Of a stretch of 64,000 bases of DNA, positions 1 through 12,269 are shown piece by piece. Origin of the DNA: Sordaria brevicollis (Eukaryota > Ascomycota > Sordariomycetes > Sordariales > Sordariaceae); NCBI GenBank assembly GCA_033439795.1, contig JAUTDP010000003.1, forward strand, positions 3,162,001-3,226,000, given 5' to 3'. The notes beneath the pieces were generated by a model. It was not told where the DNA came from. It did not search any database and worked only from the letters and a program-made list of their open reading frames with translations. Every line of letters begins with the position of its first letter. The stretch's first letter is position 1. Position numbers and translations under genes: made by a program.

Positions 1-1797
1 GGAGTATGAAGTTCCGAATTTAGGGATGTACTTTGGTGGGCAGGAGTTTGAGTTGAGGGGTCAGTGTTTGGTTAGTTTGCCGGGCGACCAGGATGGGGAT
101 GCGTACTGGAGGTTGGTTGGGGAGTGTGTTTTTGTTTATGAGGTGAGTGTCTCTCTCGAGGCAACATATGTCACTGGATGGATTCGGGCTTGTTGAATAC
201 TGACATGACATTTCAGCACAACAACTCAACTCCCTACACCAACCTCTACAACAACCAACCTAAGGATTTCGCTGTTCAGTCCGATCCCATCAGACGCGTC
301 GGATCAGAGAACCTCCAGATATTTCCCGACCATCACTTCTTTGTCCGCGTCTACCGACCTAATGCCGTAAGTCTCCGTCCTGCCCCTTTCTTCTACCACA
401 ACATCATGCGACATCCAACTAACAACTGCTCCCAGATTCTATCCGCCCTCCTCAACCGCGTCCCAACTTTCCTCGAATCCGCCGAATGGACCTCCATCCC
501 CTGGGGAAAACACCCCAAATCTATCCTCGACCAACTTCTCGACATCATCGCCATTTTACCCCGTACTCTCTGGCGAGCTGATCGAGTGGCAGAAGAAGTT
601 CCCTCCTTGCCGCGTCGTCAACGTGCTCAAGATCTGTTGAACAACTGTCTGAATATTGAACGGCAGTTCAATGCTTGGTCTGCGGGTTTTAGTGCTGAGA
701 TGACGGCTTTTGTTTCGAGACAGTCGACGGCTGTGATAACACCTTCTTCGAGTTCGACGTCGATGGGGGAGTATGGAGGGCCTGTGCAGTCGTACTTGGC
801 TACGCCTCCAGCAGTGACGGCTTATGATTATCTGAGCCCTTCTTCGTCGCCTTATCCCCAGAGTCAAGGTCAAGGTCAGCACAGAAGGTCACCATCAAAT
901 TCCGTATCTCGGTCTAGAGGAACTCCGTCCCCAACACCTTCGGCTTCTGCTTCATCTCCAAGGTTTCAGCCGTACCCGATGAACTCGCCTCATCAACAGG
1001 CGAAGTCGAGGCGGACTTCCCCGTCTTACCCAGTTCAGTATCCTTATCCGTCCAGCAATCCACCGCTGGTCTTTGCGAATTCGCAGCTCGCGTTGGCTTA
1101 TATCCTGTATCACATTAGCCTGATGCAGCTTTATCAGACTATCGAGAGATTGTATTGGAGTATCTTTGAGTCTTTGCCCATGGGAACGCCGTTGGAGGTC
1201 CAGATGCAGATGCAGCAGCTTCCTATGGACTTCATGAACAACGTGGACCTAGCGAGATATGGAACCAAGGCAGTCAGGGGGTTGGCAGAGAGAGTGTGTA
1301 GGAGTCTAGAGTCCGCTTTGAGCAATGGTGCTGAGCCGGGGCTGTTGGCTTATCCGCTCTATTGGGTGAGGTCATTTTACGAGAGTGTGGGAATGGGGTC
1401 GGGGATTGCGATGGGGATTACTTCCACGAGCTGGGATGGTTTAGGTGTGGATATCATGGGAATGGGAGGGCCCGTTGGGGGTAACAGCTTCAACATGGGA
1501 ATGAACATGAACAACGGTATGGCTGGCAGCATGGCCATCAACTACTCAGCCGGCATGGAAAATCTGAATATGATGGGTTTGGACGGACTGAATAACAACG
1601 CGATGATCGGCACAACAGCAACAGCCATGATGCAACGACAGCAGCAGCAATCTCAATCCCAGCCGCAGGACGGCAGACTGGAGCTTATGTGGTGCGATCA
1701 GTTCAGGGAAAGACTGAGAGCAAAAGGCTCAGAGATAACCAACTCGATCATGGGACAGGGGAAGAAGTGGGAGGAGATTGCTTCGTATGGATACTAG
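1..1797 (+). CDS. Probable fungal Zn2Cys6-type transcription regulator, C-terminal part (5' end outside window)
   Basis: The reading frame enters the window at base 2 and ends at TAG 1795-1797. Two introns fit: 143-216 (GTGAGT...CAG, phase 0) and 367-435 (GTAAGT...CCCAG with a CTAAC branch site). The second is 69 nt and open in frame, so it could be misread as coding. After splicing, the segment from base 436 (VPTFLESAEWTSIPW, then LLDIIAILPR) resembles the middle region of fungal C6 zinc-cluster regulators. The DNA-binding cluster would lie upstream of the window and is not seen. A Ser/Pro-rich linker follows (about 740-1060). Next comes a helical segment (about 1060-1370), then a Met/Gly/Asn-rich stretch (about 1380-1620) and a Gln-rich stretch before a basic, helical C-terminus. 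Being a nuclear transcription factor is an inference from this family resemblance. Without the N-terminus, another helical regulatory protein cannot be excluded. Confidence 0.7.
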
Positions 1798-4700
1798 AGG
1801 AACAACCGAACACAAGGAAAATTGCGGGGAATATGGGAAGGGCTGAGTGAAAAGGGGAAACAAACGAGAACACGATAATCCTGGGTCTTTCTTGTCATAC
1901 TTAGCGCTCATTATCATTTCCTTACTATTTGGGTTTCATTCAAGATGATATACACAAACAAGATACTTACCGGCTCACGCTGGGCCTCGCGAGAGGTTCG
2001 GAAAACATGGTAAAGGATGGTTGGGATTCCTGTAGGCGGTTATCTGCTTTTGCGAATATTTTACAGTCACACTCTTTTCAACTTTCCGTACATTAAGAAT
2101 ATCCTCGCTCTTTCCTAAATCACCTGCAAATTTTCTGTGTCCTGTGAGTGAGAGGAATCCCAAGGCAGGAACAACCTAGACCTAGAGGCTCGACTTACCG
2201 CCCTTTCCTGCTTTCTCTCTCTTGCTCCTTCCGCCTTGATCCCCATGCAGAAAATTTTTTCCTCTTTGCAAGCGATGTCAAATCTGATGAGATACAGGCC
2301 TTGGACTCTTTTACATGGCTTGGATACCCTTACTCAGGCAAACTTCGCCTCTTGTCGGTCAGCGGCACTTGCTGTCTCACACGTGGGCAGCAAAAATATT
2401 GAGATCTCGTGCTCGTCCATAGCACCTTTGCCACTCCAGCTTCTTCATCGCGGGTTAATACCGGCTTAGTGTCTCTCTCACCTACCTAACCCATCTGTTT
2501 CACGCAGCACACAAGACCAAGTGTTAGAAGTTGGATGTCAACCACATTCCTTCTACTGCAGTGTCCAAATTCTTCACTAATCTATCATTGTTGGTAAGAA
2601 GGAAACCGTCATATGAGCACCCTATTACCATATCTAAACAGACATACACATACAAACCCCCACGAGCAACCCCCATTAACCCGGAGAACCGGTTCATCGG
2701 ATGACGGCTGTCACAGCTCGGTGTGGCGTGGCTGTGCGGAATGTGCAGTGCCAAATCTCACACCGCAATCCTACTTCTGTGCATTTACAGATCTAGTGAT
2801 CTGACTTCGTCTAATGTCCCGGATTTACCGTCAACATGTGGCATTTGAAGTAAGTTCCTTGCCTTGACAGTTCAATGCTGAGGTTTCAATACGAAACCGA
2901 GACCGGGGAAGAACCCACGAGGGGAAACTCGGATTCCTGCTTATGCCATGGAATTGAACGTGTTATGTCACTCTCAGTTATAGCTTCGACTTCACTCGCT
3001 TTGTTCGGTTCACTCAGTTGAGAACTTGATCACTAAACCAACGACACTATCACCAACAGTAACACCGAAGAACAAAACAAACCGGAGCAATGGAATGACT
3101 TATGTGACCCCCGCGTTAAGAGTCCGACTACTACAAGAACAAATAGTCCGAGTAGCACATACCGAGTGTCCGCGGTATTGCAATTTTGGTCCTTCGGTAG
3201 TTGTGCAACAACAGCGCAGCTAGGATGTCCATGAGCCCTGTCAACGCCTACTCCGACCTGTCATGATGGCAGATTTTGCTTTTTTTTTGGTGTTTGCAGA
3301 TGAAAATACTTTTATTTATGATACTGTTTTCTGTATAAGCAAGTAGTTGGTAAATTAACATGATGTTTATGAACCTGAAGCCTGATGGTTTCAGATAGAG
3401 GAGTCGGGGATCTGAAAATTGGGAAGTTGAAACCGGTGAACAGCCGCGCTGTTACAAAATCCTTCTCTTTCTTTCCAGTATTCCACGACAAAGCCTGCCT
3501 TTGCAACGTCGCACAAGTAAGCGCGGCCCTTATCTGTTGCTGCTAGGCAGAGTGTCAGTCGGTCAGTCTGACGAATGTTCGTGGGGGTCAAGGTTTCATC
3601 GAATCTGACAGCTTGACATATAGCCACGACAGCCTCGTTGACACTCTTTCTTGAGCGTTGGGACACGGATTGCTTGATACTTCACTTATGGTTGTTGGGG
3701 TGGCATAACACTTCTCACGATCCTCGGACCATCCTTTGGTGCGAATACCGAGCATGTTGAACCGTCGTCATATGACGAGTCTGTTGAGAAGCAAGTCCGC
3801 GGAGACGGAAGACGGGTTCTGTCATTCTAATATTGGTAGGTGATGGATATTATCGGTTGTCAGAGGAATTACTAAAGCCTCGTGTTAGTTGTTGTGTTCT
3901 GCCTAGAACTTCTCTGAGCTGTATGCCAACCTCCGTTTGGTCGGCCGTCACCGTCCTCCGTTTTGACCCAACTCACCTTGCTACCACTCAGTTGCTCACC
4001 TGGATGTGGCGGTGAAGGAACCAACACCAACACGTGCTTACCAACTTTTCCAATACTGAGACTCTGACATCTTTAGCACCACTGTCACTTGTCACTTGAG
4101 CCTCACCACGGAATTTCCTAGTTTGGCGTGAGGAGGTAGGAATCGCATACGTAATATGTGATTGGCTGATGTGATCAATAGTACTCGAGTGTTGAGATGT
4201 GACAACCAAGACACTCGAAGCGCCGACTAGATGGACTCGGCGTTTCCGTACGAGGAACTGTCAAGCAAAGAGAGAAGCTTCGGAATAAATATCGTCAGAA
4301 AATGACTGCTCGTTCAGAGCCAGTTGAGATGTGAAAACTTCCTTGGTATGATCTCACCACGCCGCCTTCTCAGTCCTAACCAGGTTATATGTTTATTGAT
4401 CCTCTAGTTTTCAACGGCTGACGGCTGCTGTACCCGACCATGCTGCTGTTGTTGGATGAACGGGTGGCGCAAAGGAAATGCGATTGTTCATTTTGACTAG
4501 TGAATGTGATGCGAAGACCTGGATACTCGCTCGCTGCGAGCTGATCGCGCCACCTTCTCGATCCGAACCGGGTAATATGTTGGTAATGAGTCCTCGAGGC
4601 TAAGGGGTAGACGGTTGTTGTACCCGACGCTGTTTTCCGGAACAAGGAGTGGTGACCTAGAACTAGCAGTCACGTACGATGCTGAACGCTCGAATGACGT

Positions 4701-4799
4701 CGGTCTATATGCTACAACCGCTAATCGACAACCAAATCCATGGTATTATCTCATCTACAAACAAATTACCAACAGTATCTCCTTTTCAACACATCAGGA
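1798..4799. other. Intergenic region, about 3 kb, no convincing gene
   Basis: This separates the 3' end of the regulator from the 3' end of the CLC gene, so two terminators probably lie in it. Only short unsupported frames are present. The best is a 91-codon minus-strand frame at 3391-3666, with no family resemblance and no clear splice partners. A diverged tandem duplication lies at about 4297-4640 and is listed separately. No tRNA or 5S rRNA gene was recognised by eye. Confidence 0.6.
4297..4640. repeat. Diverged tandem duplication, unit about 170-190 bp
   Basis: The stretch around 4356-4450 reappears at about 4541-4640. Shared landmarks in the same order are a CGCCGCCTTCTC / CGCCACCTTCTC block, CCTAACCAGG / CCGAACCGGG, and GGCTGCTGTACCCGAC / GGTTGTTGTACCCGAC. 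Flanking sequence upstream of both blocks also aligns loosely. Many differences are C/T or G/A transitions, as old RIP of a small duplication might leave, but random drift could also explain them. Boundaries are approximate. Confidence 0.5.
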
Positions 4800-7667
4800 T
4801 CACAATATACTCCCCTGACTACCCGCAAAACTCCCACTCCTCCCCTCTCTGCCTCCTCCTTGACCAACAAAATAATCCCTAGCATCAACCCCCAACAGCC
4901 CAGCACTCTCCCCCCTCCCTTCCTCCCTGCCCCTTCCACTCACACCCATCCTCCCACTCCCTGTCCCCACATTCCCCACTCCAACATCATCCCTAACCCT
5001 CTCCTCCGCCCCATTCATCACATGCCACACATCCTTTCTCGTCAACAGTCCCTGTAGTACTCCCCTCTCCGCAAACAGTACATACCTAACCCCAAGCTTC
5101 TGGAAATAACTAACCGCCAAATGCAGCGGACTGCGTCCCGGTAGGGTAAGCGGAGTCTGGTCCATCCACGGTCTTAGATCAAGCGTAGTCAACGGGTCGG
5201 CAAGTGGTTGATGAGAAAAGAAACATTCCGTCTCTGGCGGCAAGTTCGCAGCTCGACCGCCGGGGGAGAGCAGGATGAAGGATAGTTCGGCGCGGGAGAT
5301 GTACCCCAGCAGAACGGCGGAGCGGGGGTCGGAGATGACGGGGAAGCCGCGGTAGGGTGTTGTCTCCAAGATTTTGGTGAGGGAGGCGATGGTGTGACCC
5401 GTTGCGGTGAGGACGATGAGGTCTGAGTCTAGGCGGGTCATGATTTGGGAGGCGGGCACGTCGGGAATTAAAGGACTGAGATCCTCGCCGGAGTTGTTGG
5501 GGTCGAGGTAAGGGTAGGAGTTGAAGTGGATCCATGATTCGTAGATTCCGCGTCTAGCAAAAGCGTCGCCGACCCATTTGGAGATCATGACGGAGATCAT
5601 GATGGGGAGGACATAAGTTAAGGCGCCCGTGAGTTCGAAAGTGATGACGACGATGGAGACGGTCATGCGGGTTACGCCTGCGAGGAAGGCGGCGGCGCCG
5701 ATGATGGCGTAGGTACCCGGGGTGATGCAGGGGATGTCGGGCTCGCATTGGTGGAGGAATAAGGGGAAGTTGGGGGCGGCGCGTTGGAAGAGTTCCATGA
5801 GGATGCCTAGCGCACGACCGGATAGGGCTCCAATGGCCATGGAGGGGAGGATGATGCCGGCGGGAATTTGTAGACCGAAGGTAACGGCAGCGAAGAAGAA
5901 GCCCAGCACGGCAGCGAAGATGAGTAAAGCGATGGTGCCAAAGGAGGCAGCACCGGTTTTGCAGAGACCAAACTGGTCGTCGACCATCTTGGCACACTCG
6001 GTGAAGAGGTTCGAGACCAGCTCAGAGGTTTGGGCGCGCATATAGTAATTGGGATAGTTGATGAGGGCGGTTAGGCCGGCGACGATGGCGACTTGGGTGA
6101 CGGGGCCGGGCATCCAGCGGCTGGTTTTCTTCCATTCGGCCACGCGCATGTTGGCTTTAATAAAGAGGCCACCGTAGATTCCGCCGGCAATGCCCAGGAG
6201 GACAAAGGGGACCAGTTCGAAGCCGTGCCAACCGGAAGAGTACTTGACTTGGTAAAGTACTAGCTTGCCGGATCGGAAGGGGTCGAGGGCTTGCAGGGTT
6301 ACGGCGGCCGTCATGGCACATACAAAGCTCTGCCACATGGTTTTATCGGGGAAGTAGTAAGACAGCTGCTCAAGACTGAAAAGCACACCGCCGATGGGAG
6401 AGCCAAAAGCAACGGATATACCGGAGGCTGCCGCGGCGGACAAGATTTCTCTCTTGCGAGCTGTTGAGGTTAGCTTTGGAAGTTGGTAGGAGATGGTGAC
6501 TACACACCTTCATTATTGTTGATGCTCGGGAACAGCTTGATAAAGACATTCGCACAACAGCAGGCAACATGGACCAAGGGACCTTCTTTCCCCAGCCACA
6601 TGCCAGACGCAACAGCCAGCACAAGACCCAGAGATTTTGTCACCAAGGTCTGGATACCCAAGAACCTGCGGATAACGAAGCCACCCAAGACGGTCTTAAT
6701 CTCAGGGATACCACTATGCTTGGCATAGATGGCATACTCCTTGACCAAGATGGCAGCCGAAACGGCAAATGATAACTGTAGCTTAGATCAGCTGGGTTGC
6801 TTGCATATTGGATATTGGACTCAGGGGAGAGCATACTGCTAGAAGTACGTAGAAAAAGTATTCAATAAACCACTTGCCACCACCAGAGTGAATGCCGAAA
6901 GCTCTAGCCCAGGGATACCAGCCCTGACATTGCGCGTGGTCCTCATAACCAAGGCAACATGAGCTCTTGCTCAAGTGGAAAGCTCCGCCATCGATAGTTG
7001 AACAGAACCCGAACTTGAGATCTGCCAGCCAATCGGTGGCCACATCGATAGCGGCAGCTAACATACCAGCAGCCAGGCCAGTCAACAGCAAAACAATCCA
7101 GACTTGGCTGTTGTCGAGGAGTAGACGGATCCAACCCACAAGACTGTTGGAGCCAGAGGAAAGCATTCGTAGTCTTTGCCGTTCTTTGGTGTACTCGAAA
7201 ATCCAGTCGATGGCGGTCAAGTCTTCGTAACCGACTCTCCTTCCTGGACCCTCCACATACCAATCCATAGGCCCGCCATCTTTCGACCCCGACCCGTTGC
7301 CATCCAAGCGCGTGTTTGAAGTAGGTGATGGTCGTCCAGGTATATCATGAGAGTTCCGAGGTGACCGCCCACCGGTGAATGCTGAGAAGAGTCGTGAGGT
7401 TTGCGAGAAGACGGATTGCTTCTGTTTTCGCTTAAAGGACATTGGTTGGTTTAGGTCGTCTCGTAATGGGTCATCGTCGAGGATCATGTCGTCATTCCCC
7501 CGACGGTTGTTGTCGTCGCCATCCTCCCCCAACAAGTCCAGCTCGTCCCGATCATCGTCAATGGTTGCGCGACGGTGTTCTTCCCACTCATGTTGACTGT
7601 CGAATGCTGGCGCTGCCGAACTGGAAGGATACCCGTCGTCATCCATCATCGCACTTCTAGAAGCCAT
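4800..7667 (-). CDS. CLC-family chloride channel/transporter with CBS domain pair
   Basis: Three exons on the minus strand, 7667-6837, 6775-6508 and 6460-4800 (introns of 61 and 47 nt, phases 0 and 1), encode 919 residues. The first 170 or so are hydrophilic with long acidic and Ser runs. The membrane domain carries the CLC signatures: [12 protein letters not shown] (normally GSGIPE, here preceded by Lys-His), [12 protein letters not shown] near residue 340 with the gating glutamate, and a [12 protein letters not shown] segment matching the GxFxP chloride-site region. Near residue 394 the sequence reads [10 protein letters not shown]. Two CBS domains follow at about residues 700-835, then a Gly/Arg-rich tail. 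The family moves chloride across endomembranes (Golgi, vacuole, endosome), often in exchange for protons, and the closest well-known relatives are yeast Gef1 and animal ClC-3/4/5. The start at 7667 is the first ATG of an open exon. The gene diverges from the neurochondrin gene. Confidence 0.95.
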
Positions 7668-8216
7668 GGTGAATCCAATGACTGAGCATTTCCCATTCTC
7701 GTCTCAATTGGTAAATGTCGTCTTTGTTGTTTGCGATGAGATGAACTCTCATACCTCAGTTGTAGTGTGTTGAGAGAGTTGTAGTGAGAGGGCGGCGGTG
7801 TTAGAGGCGCGATAAGAGCTGGTCGTTATCGGGGCGTGTCAGGGACATGCACAGCAGTGACAGGGCCAAGCCTGTTAACGCTTGGCGGCCCTGGGGTTAA
7901 GCATCATGCCAAGACTGGCCCACCTGTTGATAGATGCCAAGACTTTGACATCGACGACGTCTTTCATTTTCTATCATTCATCAACTTTAAGATCAAAATC
8001 AGAAGGGTTGGGGGGTGACATACAAGACAGGAATATTTGGTTTAAAGCTGGTTTAATCCCAGGACTTCCTCAAATCTTGGTTGGAAAAACTTGAGGACGA
8101 AAAAGCCCCCCGCCACAAACCGTAAACTCCGTCATCCATAAATCATCCTCCTCTCAAAATTCACAACTTCGACTCAACACCATCACTCAAATAAAACATC
8201 ACAAACATCACCAAAT
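7668..8216. promoter_or_regulatory. Shared divergent promoter region (CLC and neurochondrin genes)
   Basis: These 549 bp lie between two divergent start codons, so both promoters must lie here or overlap upstream introns. The part next to the + gene is rich in short C/A runs (about 8100-8210), a common 5'-leader composition in filamentous ascomycetes. I see no convincing TATA box and no conserved operator. Confidence 0.5.
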
Positions 8217-10304
8217 ATGAGTGACCAAACCCAACAACCGGGGCAACAACCCGACCCCATTCAACAAGCCCAAACCCTCCTCAAAGCAAAAGATGACACA
8301 TCCCGCTTCGTGGGCCTCGCTCTTCTCAAGTCAGTACTCGACAACTCGGAAGAGTTACGAAACAACCAAGATGCCGTCCGCGGGCTCTGGAAGAGTGTTC
8401 CATCAAAATTCCTGGATCGGCTAATCAAGACCGGTTCACGTCAACAACAGGGGCAGTCTCAAGGATCAGAAGGCCAAAATAAAAATGCCCGGGACATGCT
8501 AGACTTGGCCGTGGCCATCATTCACACCTTTGCTGCCCTTGTGCCAGAGGAGAATAAGAGAGATGCGAGGTTTATGGAGAGGATACCAGGCTTGGTGAAT
8601 TGTCTTTTGAATTGGTGATTTCTACCATACCCCTATCACCCAGACACCGAAGACTAACGATTTGACAGCTCAAAAGAAACAACCACCCTCGTCCTTGAGA
8701 CCCTCTCCAGCCTCGTCACCACCCCAGACGGTGCCCGGTCCTTCATCTCTCTAGACGATGTATCAACCCTCATCGAAATCGCCCCCTCCCAGCCTTTAGT
8801 CCTAGACATCTTCTTCTACGCCTTTCTCAACTCCATGACCTCTTCTTCCTCAGCCCAAGACAAGGACCTCTTGCGGACCAAGATCGACCACACCATTACC
8901 AGCCTGGTCGCCTCCTTCAAGGGCACCGACGCCGTCACCCTGCTTGACTTCCTCTCCAACCTCCTCCCCCGGTTGGAACCTCAAGTCCTGCCTCAAAACC
9001 CTTCATGGCTGCCCACCCTGAACCAGTTCATCCGCAACTTAGTCTCCAGCCGCCCCACCCCCGCCGGCCGCGCCGCCTACACAAACCTCGCCGCCGCCCT
9101 CCTAGAAGCCTACCCAACCATAACCCCCCAGTTGCTCTTCACCGACGCACCCCCCGACCCCTCAGGAAAGGGCAAATCAAGATCCACCCCAGGCGACGAC
9201 AAACCCTTTTCATATCTACTGATCCAAATCCTCCTAATCGACATCCGCTCCACCACCCCCACCCTCCTCTCCCACCTCAACTCCCCCACCTTCTACCCCC
9301 CCACCGCCCGCCGTCTCTCATCAGCCTTCAACATCATCTCCCATTACCTGGGCTTCCTCCTCCGCTCTTTGGATTCCGACGACTCGGAAGAAAGTATGGT
9401 GGTCGATCCCGAATTTTTACTAAAGCTCCGCACCTCCCTCTCCGAGACTTTTTCCCTCACCCTCGAATTTTTACGGGATCGCTTCGACGCTTCGGTGGCA
9501 GGGGCTATGGGACTGGACCCATCTGCTCGGTCATCCGCCGCGCACGACTCTGGCACTGGAGCTGCTCACCTTACGCTAAGCTGGGAGAGTATGAAAGATA
9601 GTGTGGAGCAAGACCCGCTGATTCTGGCGGCGGTACGGGCGCTAGCGATTTGGCTGAGGGAGGATGATAACGAGCAGCTGAGGAAGGAAGCTTCTGGTCT
9701 TGGAGACCTATTTACAGAGCTATATCGTAGCAGTTGCCAACCCAGTGCCGCAGGTCAGAACGGGGGCCAGAAACTGGATTTTAGGAGACCCGTCCTGATG
9801 GCGTGGGAAGGACTGATTGAGGAGCGGAAGGGGGTGGATAGCTTCTTGACCAACGGGGGATGGCAGGTTTTGAGTCAAGACCTCATTGCCATCTTGCAGT
9901 GTACCAGCTCAGGGACAGTGGATGAGATGGAAGCAGCGAGGGGGACAGAGATAGTCAGGATTTTGCTTCAGGTGGCAGAACAGGAAAGGCCTGGTCCAAA
10001 AGAGGAGTGGTTGGATTTGGTCACGCATGTGGCTGGGTGGTATGTTCCTGATGAGGATGAGGACGACCAGATGGAGGGAAGGGAGGCGAAATTGGTGGTG
10101 TTAGAGTTCCAGGTTGCGGTGCTGCAGCTGGTTACGGCGTTGTTGGTTGGTAGTCATGCTGGTGTGCAGAGACGGTATGTGCATAGTATCAGCGCGGTGT
10201 TGGGTATTGCGAGGGTGTTGATGGGTAGAGTCAAGAAGATGGGGGATGGGGAGTTGGTGGAGGCATTGGAGGATGTGTTGAAGACCTTGGGCCAGTTGAG
10301 GTAG
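8217..10304 (+). CDS. Neurochondrin-family protein
   Basis: Two exons, 8217-8614 and 8669-10304, are joined by a 54-nt intron (GTGATT...GACAG with a CTAAC branch site). The codon split across the junction gives Cys, and the second exon stays open to TAG 10302-10304, giving 677 residues. The start has A at -3. The N-terminal segment (LLKAKDDTSRFVGLALLKSV, about residues 18-40) is the conserved opening of the neurochondrin domain. It is followed by a Gln/Gly-rich insertion, then long alpha-helical repeats to the end, consistent with an armadillo-like solenoid filling most of the protein. Neurochondrin proteins are cytosolic and work as scaffolds in animals. Their biochemical role in fungi is not established, so the annotation stops at family level. 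The gene is convergent with the Paf1 gene, 397 bp away. Confidence 0.85.
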
Positions 10305-10701
10305 ATCTCAGGGTAAAATGGTGATGAGCATTGGAATGAAGTGATGCAACAGATGGGAAAATGGGAAAGATGGAAAACAGGAAGACTGAAAGATACCCAA
10401 TTCACTTTTATTCTGAAACGCTCTCATCTACTTCTATCATGCTTTTATGGTTTTGTCTTACTGATTATACTATCCATGCTCATTTTTCTCTTGGAGCAAA
10501 TGCTAGTCTTACGGAATCGCCGTCTCTGCTTTACGTTAAATACCAGTCTAACCACAGCCTTACGGCTGTCTTTCGTCAACTATTCACGAGAGCTATCAGT
10601 TCATCGAGGATCTGAAAGCGAACAGATAGGGGTAGATCTGATAAATTTAGCATTCAAAGCCGGTAGTCAACGCACCACCCAAACTACCGAGAAGCAGCCG
10701 T
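10305..10701. other. Intergenic, between convergent 3' ends
   Basis: This 397-bp gap must hold the 3' untranslated regions and polyadenylation sites of the neurochondrin (+) and Paf1 (-) genes. I see no gene in it and no single clear terminator motif. Confidence 0.5.
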
Positions 10702-12269
10702 CTAGTACTCCTCCTCATCATCCGAGTGGTGACGGCGGCGGGGACTATCCGCCCTCTCGGACCTCTCAGACCTCTCCGAACCCTCCCTCTGATATCGCCT
10801 GCGGTCATCATCATCCTCCTCATCACGATGATGACGCTCCTCCGACCGCGCGCGCTCCTGTTCCTGGTGCTCTTCCTGCTCCTCTTCATTCTGACCAGTG
10901 TATCCAATGGGATTAAGCTCAAATTGCTTGATATCCGCCTTGAGACCCTCATGCGGATCCTCAACCGTGACATACAACTCTTCGGGATACCTCTTGTCGT
11001 CCTCCTCGACGCCGTTCTTCTGCGCAATCTGGCGGGTGCGCTGGTTCTTGAGAGTGCTACGCTGCATGATGGGGTAGTAGTACATGCCCCTCTGGTCCGT
11101 CGTGCTGTCGCCTTCTCCGACATCGTCGCGGTAGGCAAGAATAACTTCGCCCTGGTATTTTGTGTCGTGGTCGTACTCTTGCTCCGCTGTCGTCTCGTAG
11201 GCGCGCAGACGGGGGAAGACAAAGTGCGGACCCTTGCCATCCTTGTGCGTGTAGAGACCCTCCGAGTCGCGGTCCGGGTTGTCGACGTCGAATCGCGCGC
11301 GGAAGAGGTTGCTGCCCTTGGCGTCCTCTGGGAGGAACAGGTTGTAGTTCATCATCATGGTGGGGGCTGGGTGGTTGTCCGGATCTTCGTTGTGTAGCTC
11401 TTGCGCCAGCTGGAAGGCTTGTTCTTCGGCTTCGGTCCGCTCAATGGGTTTCAAGATGCCCGCAAGCATGCGGGAGTCGTACTTGTCGGTCGAGTTCACG
11501 GGGTTCGTGTTGAACTTGACCGTCACGTACGCACCAGAATCGGGGAAGGCCGTGGTATCGGGGAGTAGAGGGAAAGCATCGACGCATTTGACGTTGCGCT
11601 TGGTCGGATGCTTGATTTTGCTCTTGTCGGCCAGACCAGCTGCGGCGATATCGAAGCTCTTCTCGATGCGACGACGGATCCAGGCGGGAGTGCCCTTATC
11701 GGGTTCGGGGGAGGCCTTGCGTTTCTGAGGTCGCTTGAGGGCATTCTCCTTGTTGGCGTTGGAAGAGCGGTTGTTTAGGAACACATTATCCCTCTTGACT
11801 TGTACTGAGGCGATGTATTCGGTTCTGCGGAGGAAGGACACGGACTCGGTGCCGATCTTGGGCTTGCCGAGTGTGTTGAGTGGCCTGAGGAGGAGGCGAT
11901 CGTGTGGGTGAATGGGTGGCGGAGGGTTCTGAGCAGAGATGGCTGTACATATTGTTAGTAAGTCAATGCGACCACCATTTAGCTAAAGCGACACGCACCA
12001 TCCTCGTTGCCGTCAAAAACACCTGGCATGCCAACCAGGTCCAGCGGCATACCAAGCTCGGCATCGACCTCGATGTTTAGGGGCTGCTCACGCGCAAGGC
12101 GCGAAGCAAAGGCGGGATTCGTGTACTGTCCGCTTGATAGACCGGTGCTGGGGATGTTGAGCAGCTTGGGAGGATTAGGTGGCGGTGGGAGAGCATTGGA
12201 GTATCTGATTCTGGCGATGTAATCCTGGTGGATCATGCGCTCTTCGCGCCCTCGTGGGTGTTGCGACAT
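10702..12269 (-). CDS. paf1: Paf1, subunit of the RNA polymerase II-associated PAF1 complex
   Basis: Two exons, 12269-11999 and 11942-10702, with a 56-nt phase-1 intron (GTGCGT...TACAG, branch TACTAAC), encode 503 residues. The N-terminal part (IHQDYIARIRYSNALPPPP, PPKLLNIPSTG, then LGMPLDLV) is the Paf1 domain opening. The middle (GTESVSFLRRTEYIA; KHPTKRNVKCVDAFPLLPD; TNPVNSTDKYD) is also characteristic. The last 65 or so residues are an acidic, Arg/Ser/Asp-rich disordered tail (EEEQEEHQEQERARSEE, SERSERSERAD), as in fungal and animal Paf1. The complex travels with RNA polymerase II and supports H2B ubiquitylation, H3K4/K36 methylation and 3'-end processing in the nucleus. The length is normal for the family, and both exon boundaries preserve the frame. 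Next to Rer1 on the same strand, but with 1.2 kb between them. Confidence 0.93.

Noticed and set aside
3391..3666. 91-codon minus-strand frame in the first intergenic region
   Set aside because: No homology I recognise, no splice partners, and an average frame length for chance in 3 kb.
5554..5997. 147-codon frame within the CLC gene
   Set aside because: Alternate-frame shadow of the CLC exon, Arg/His-rich as expected for a frame-shifted GC-rich gene.
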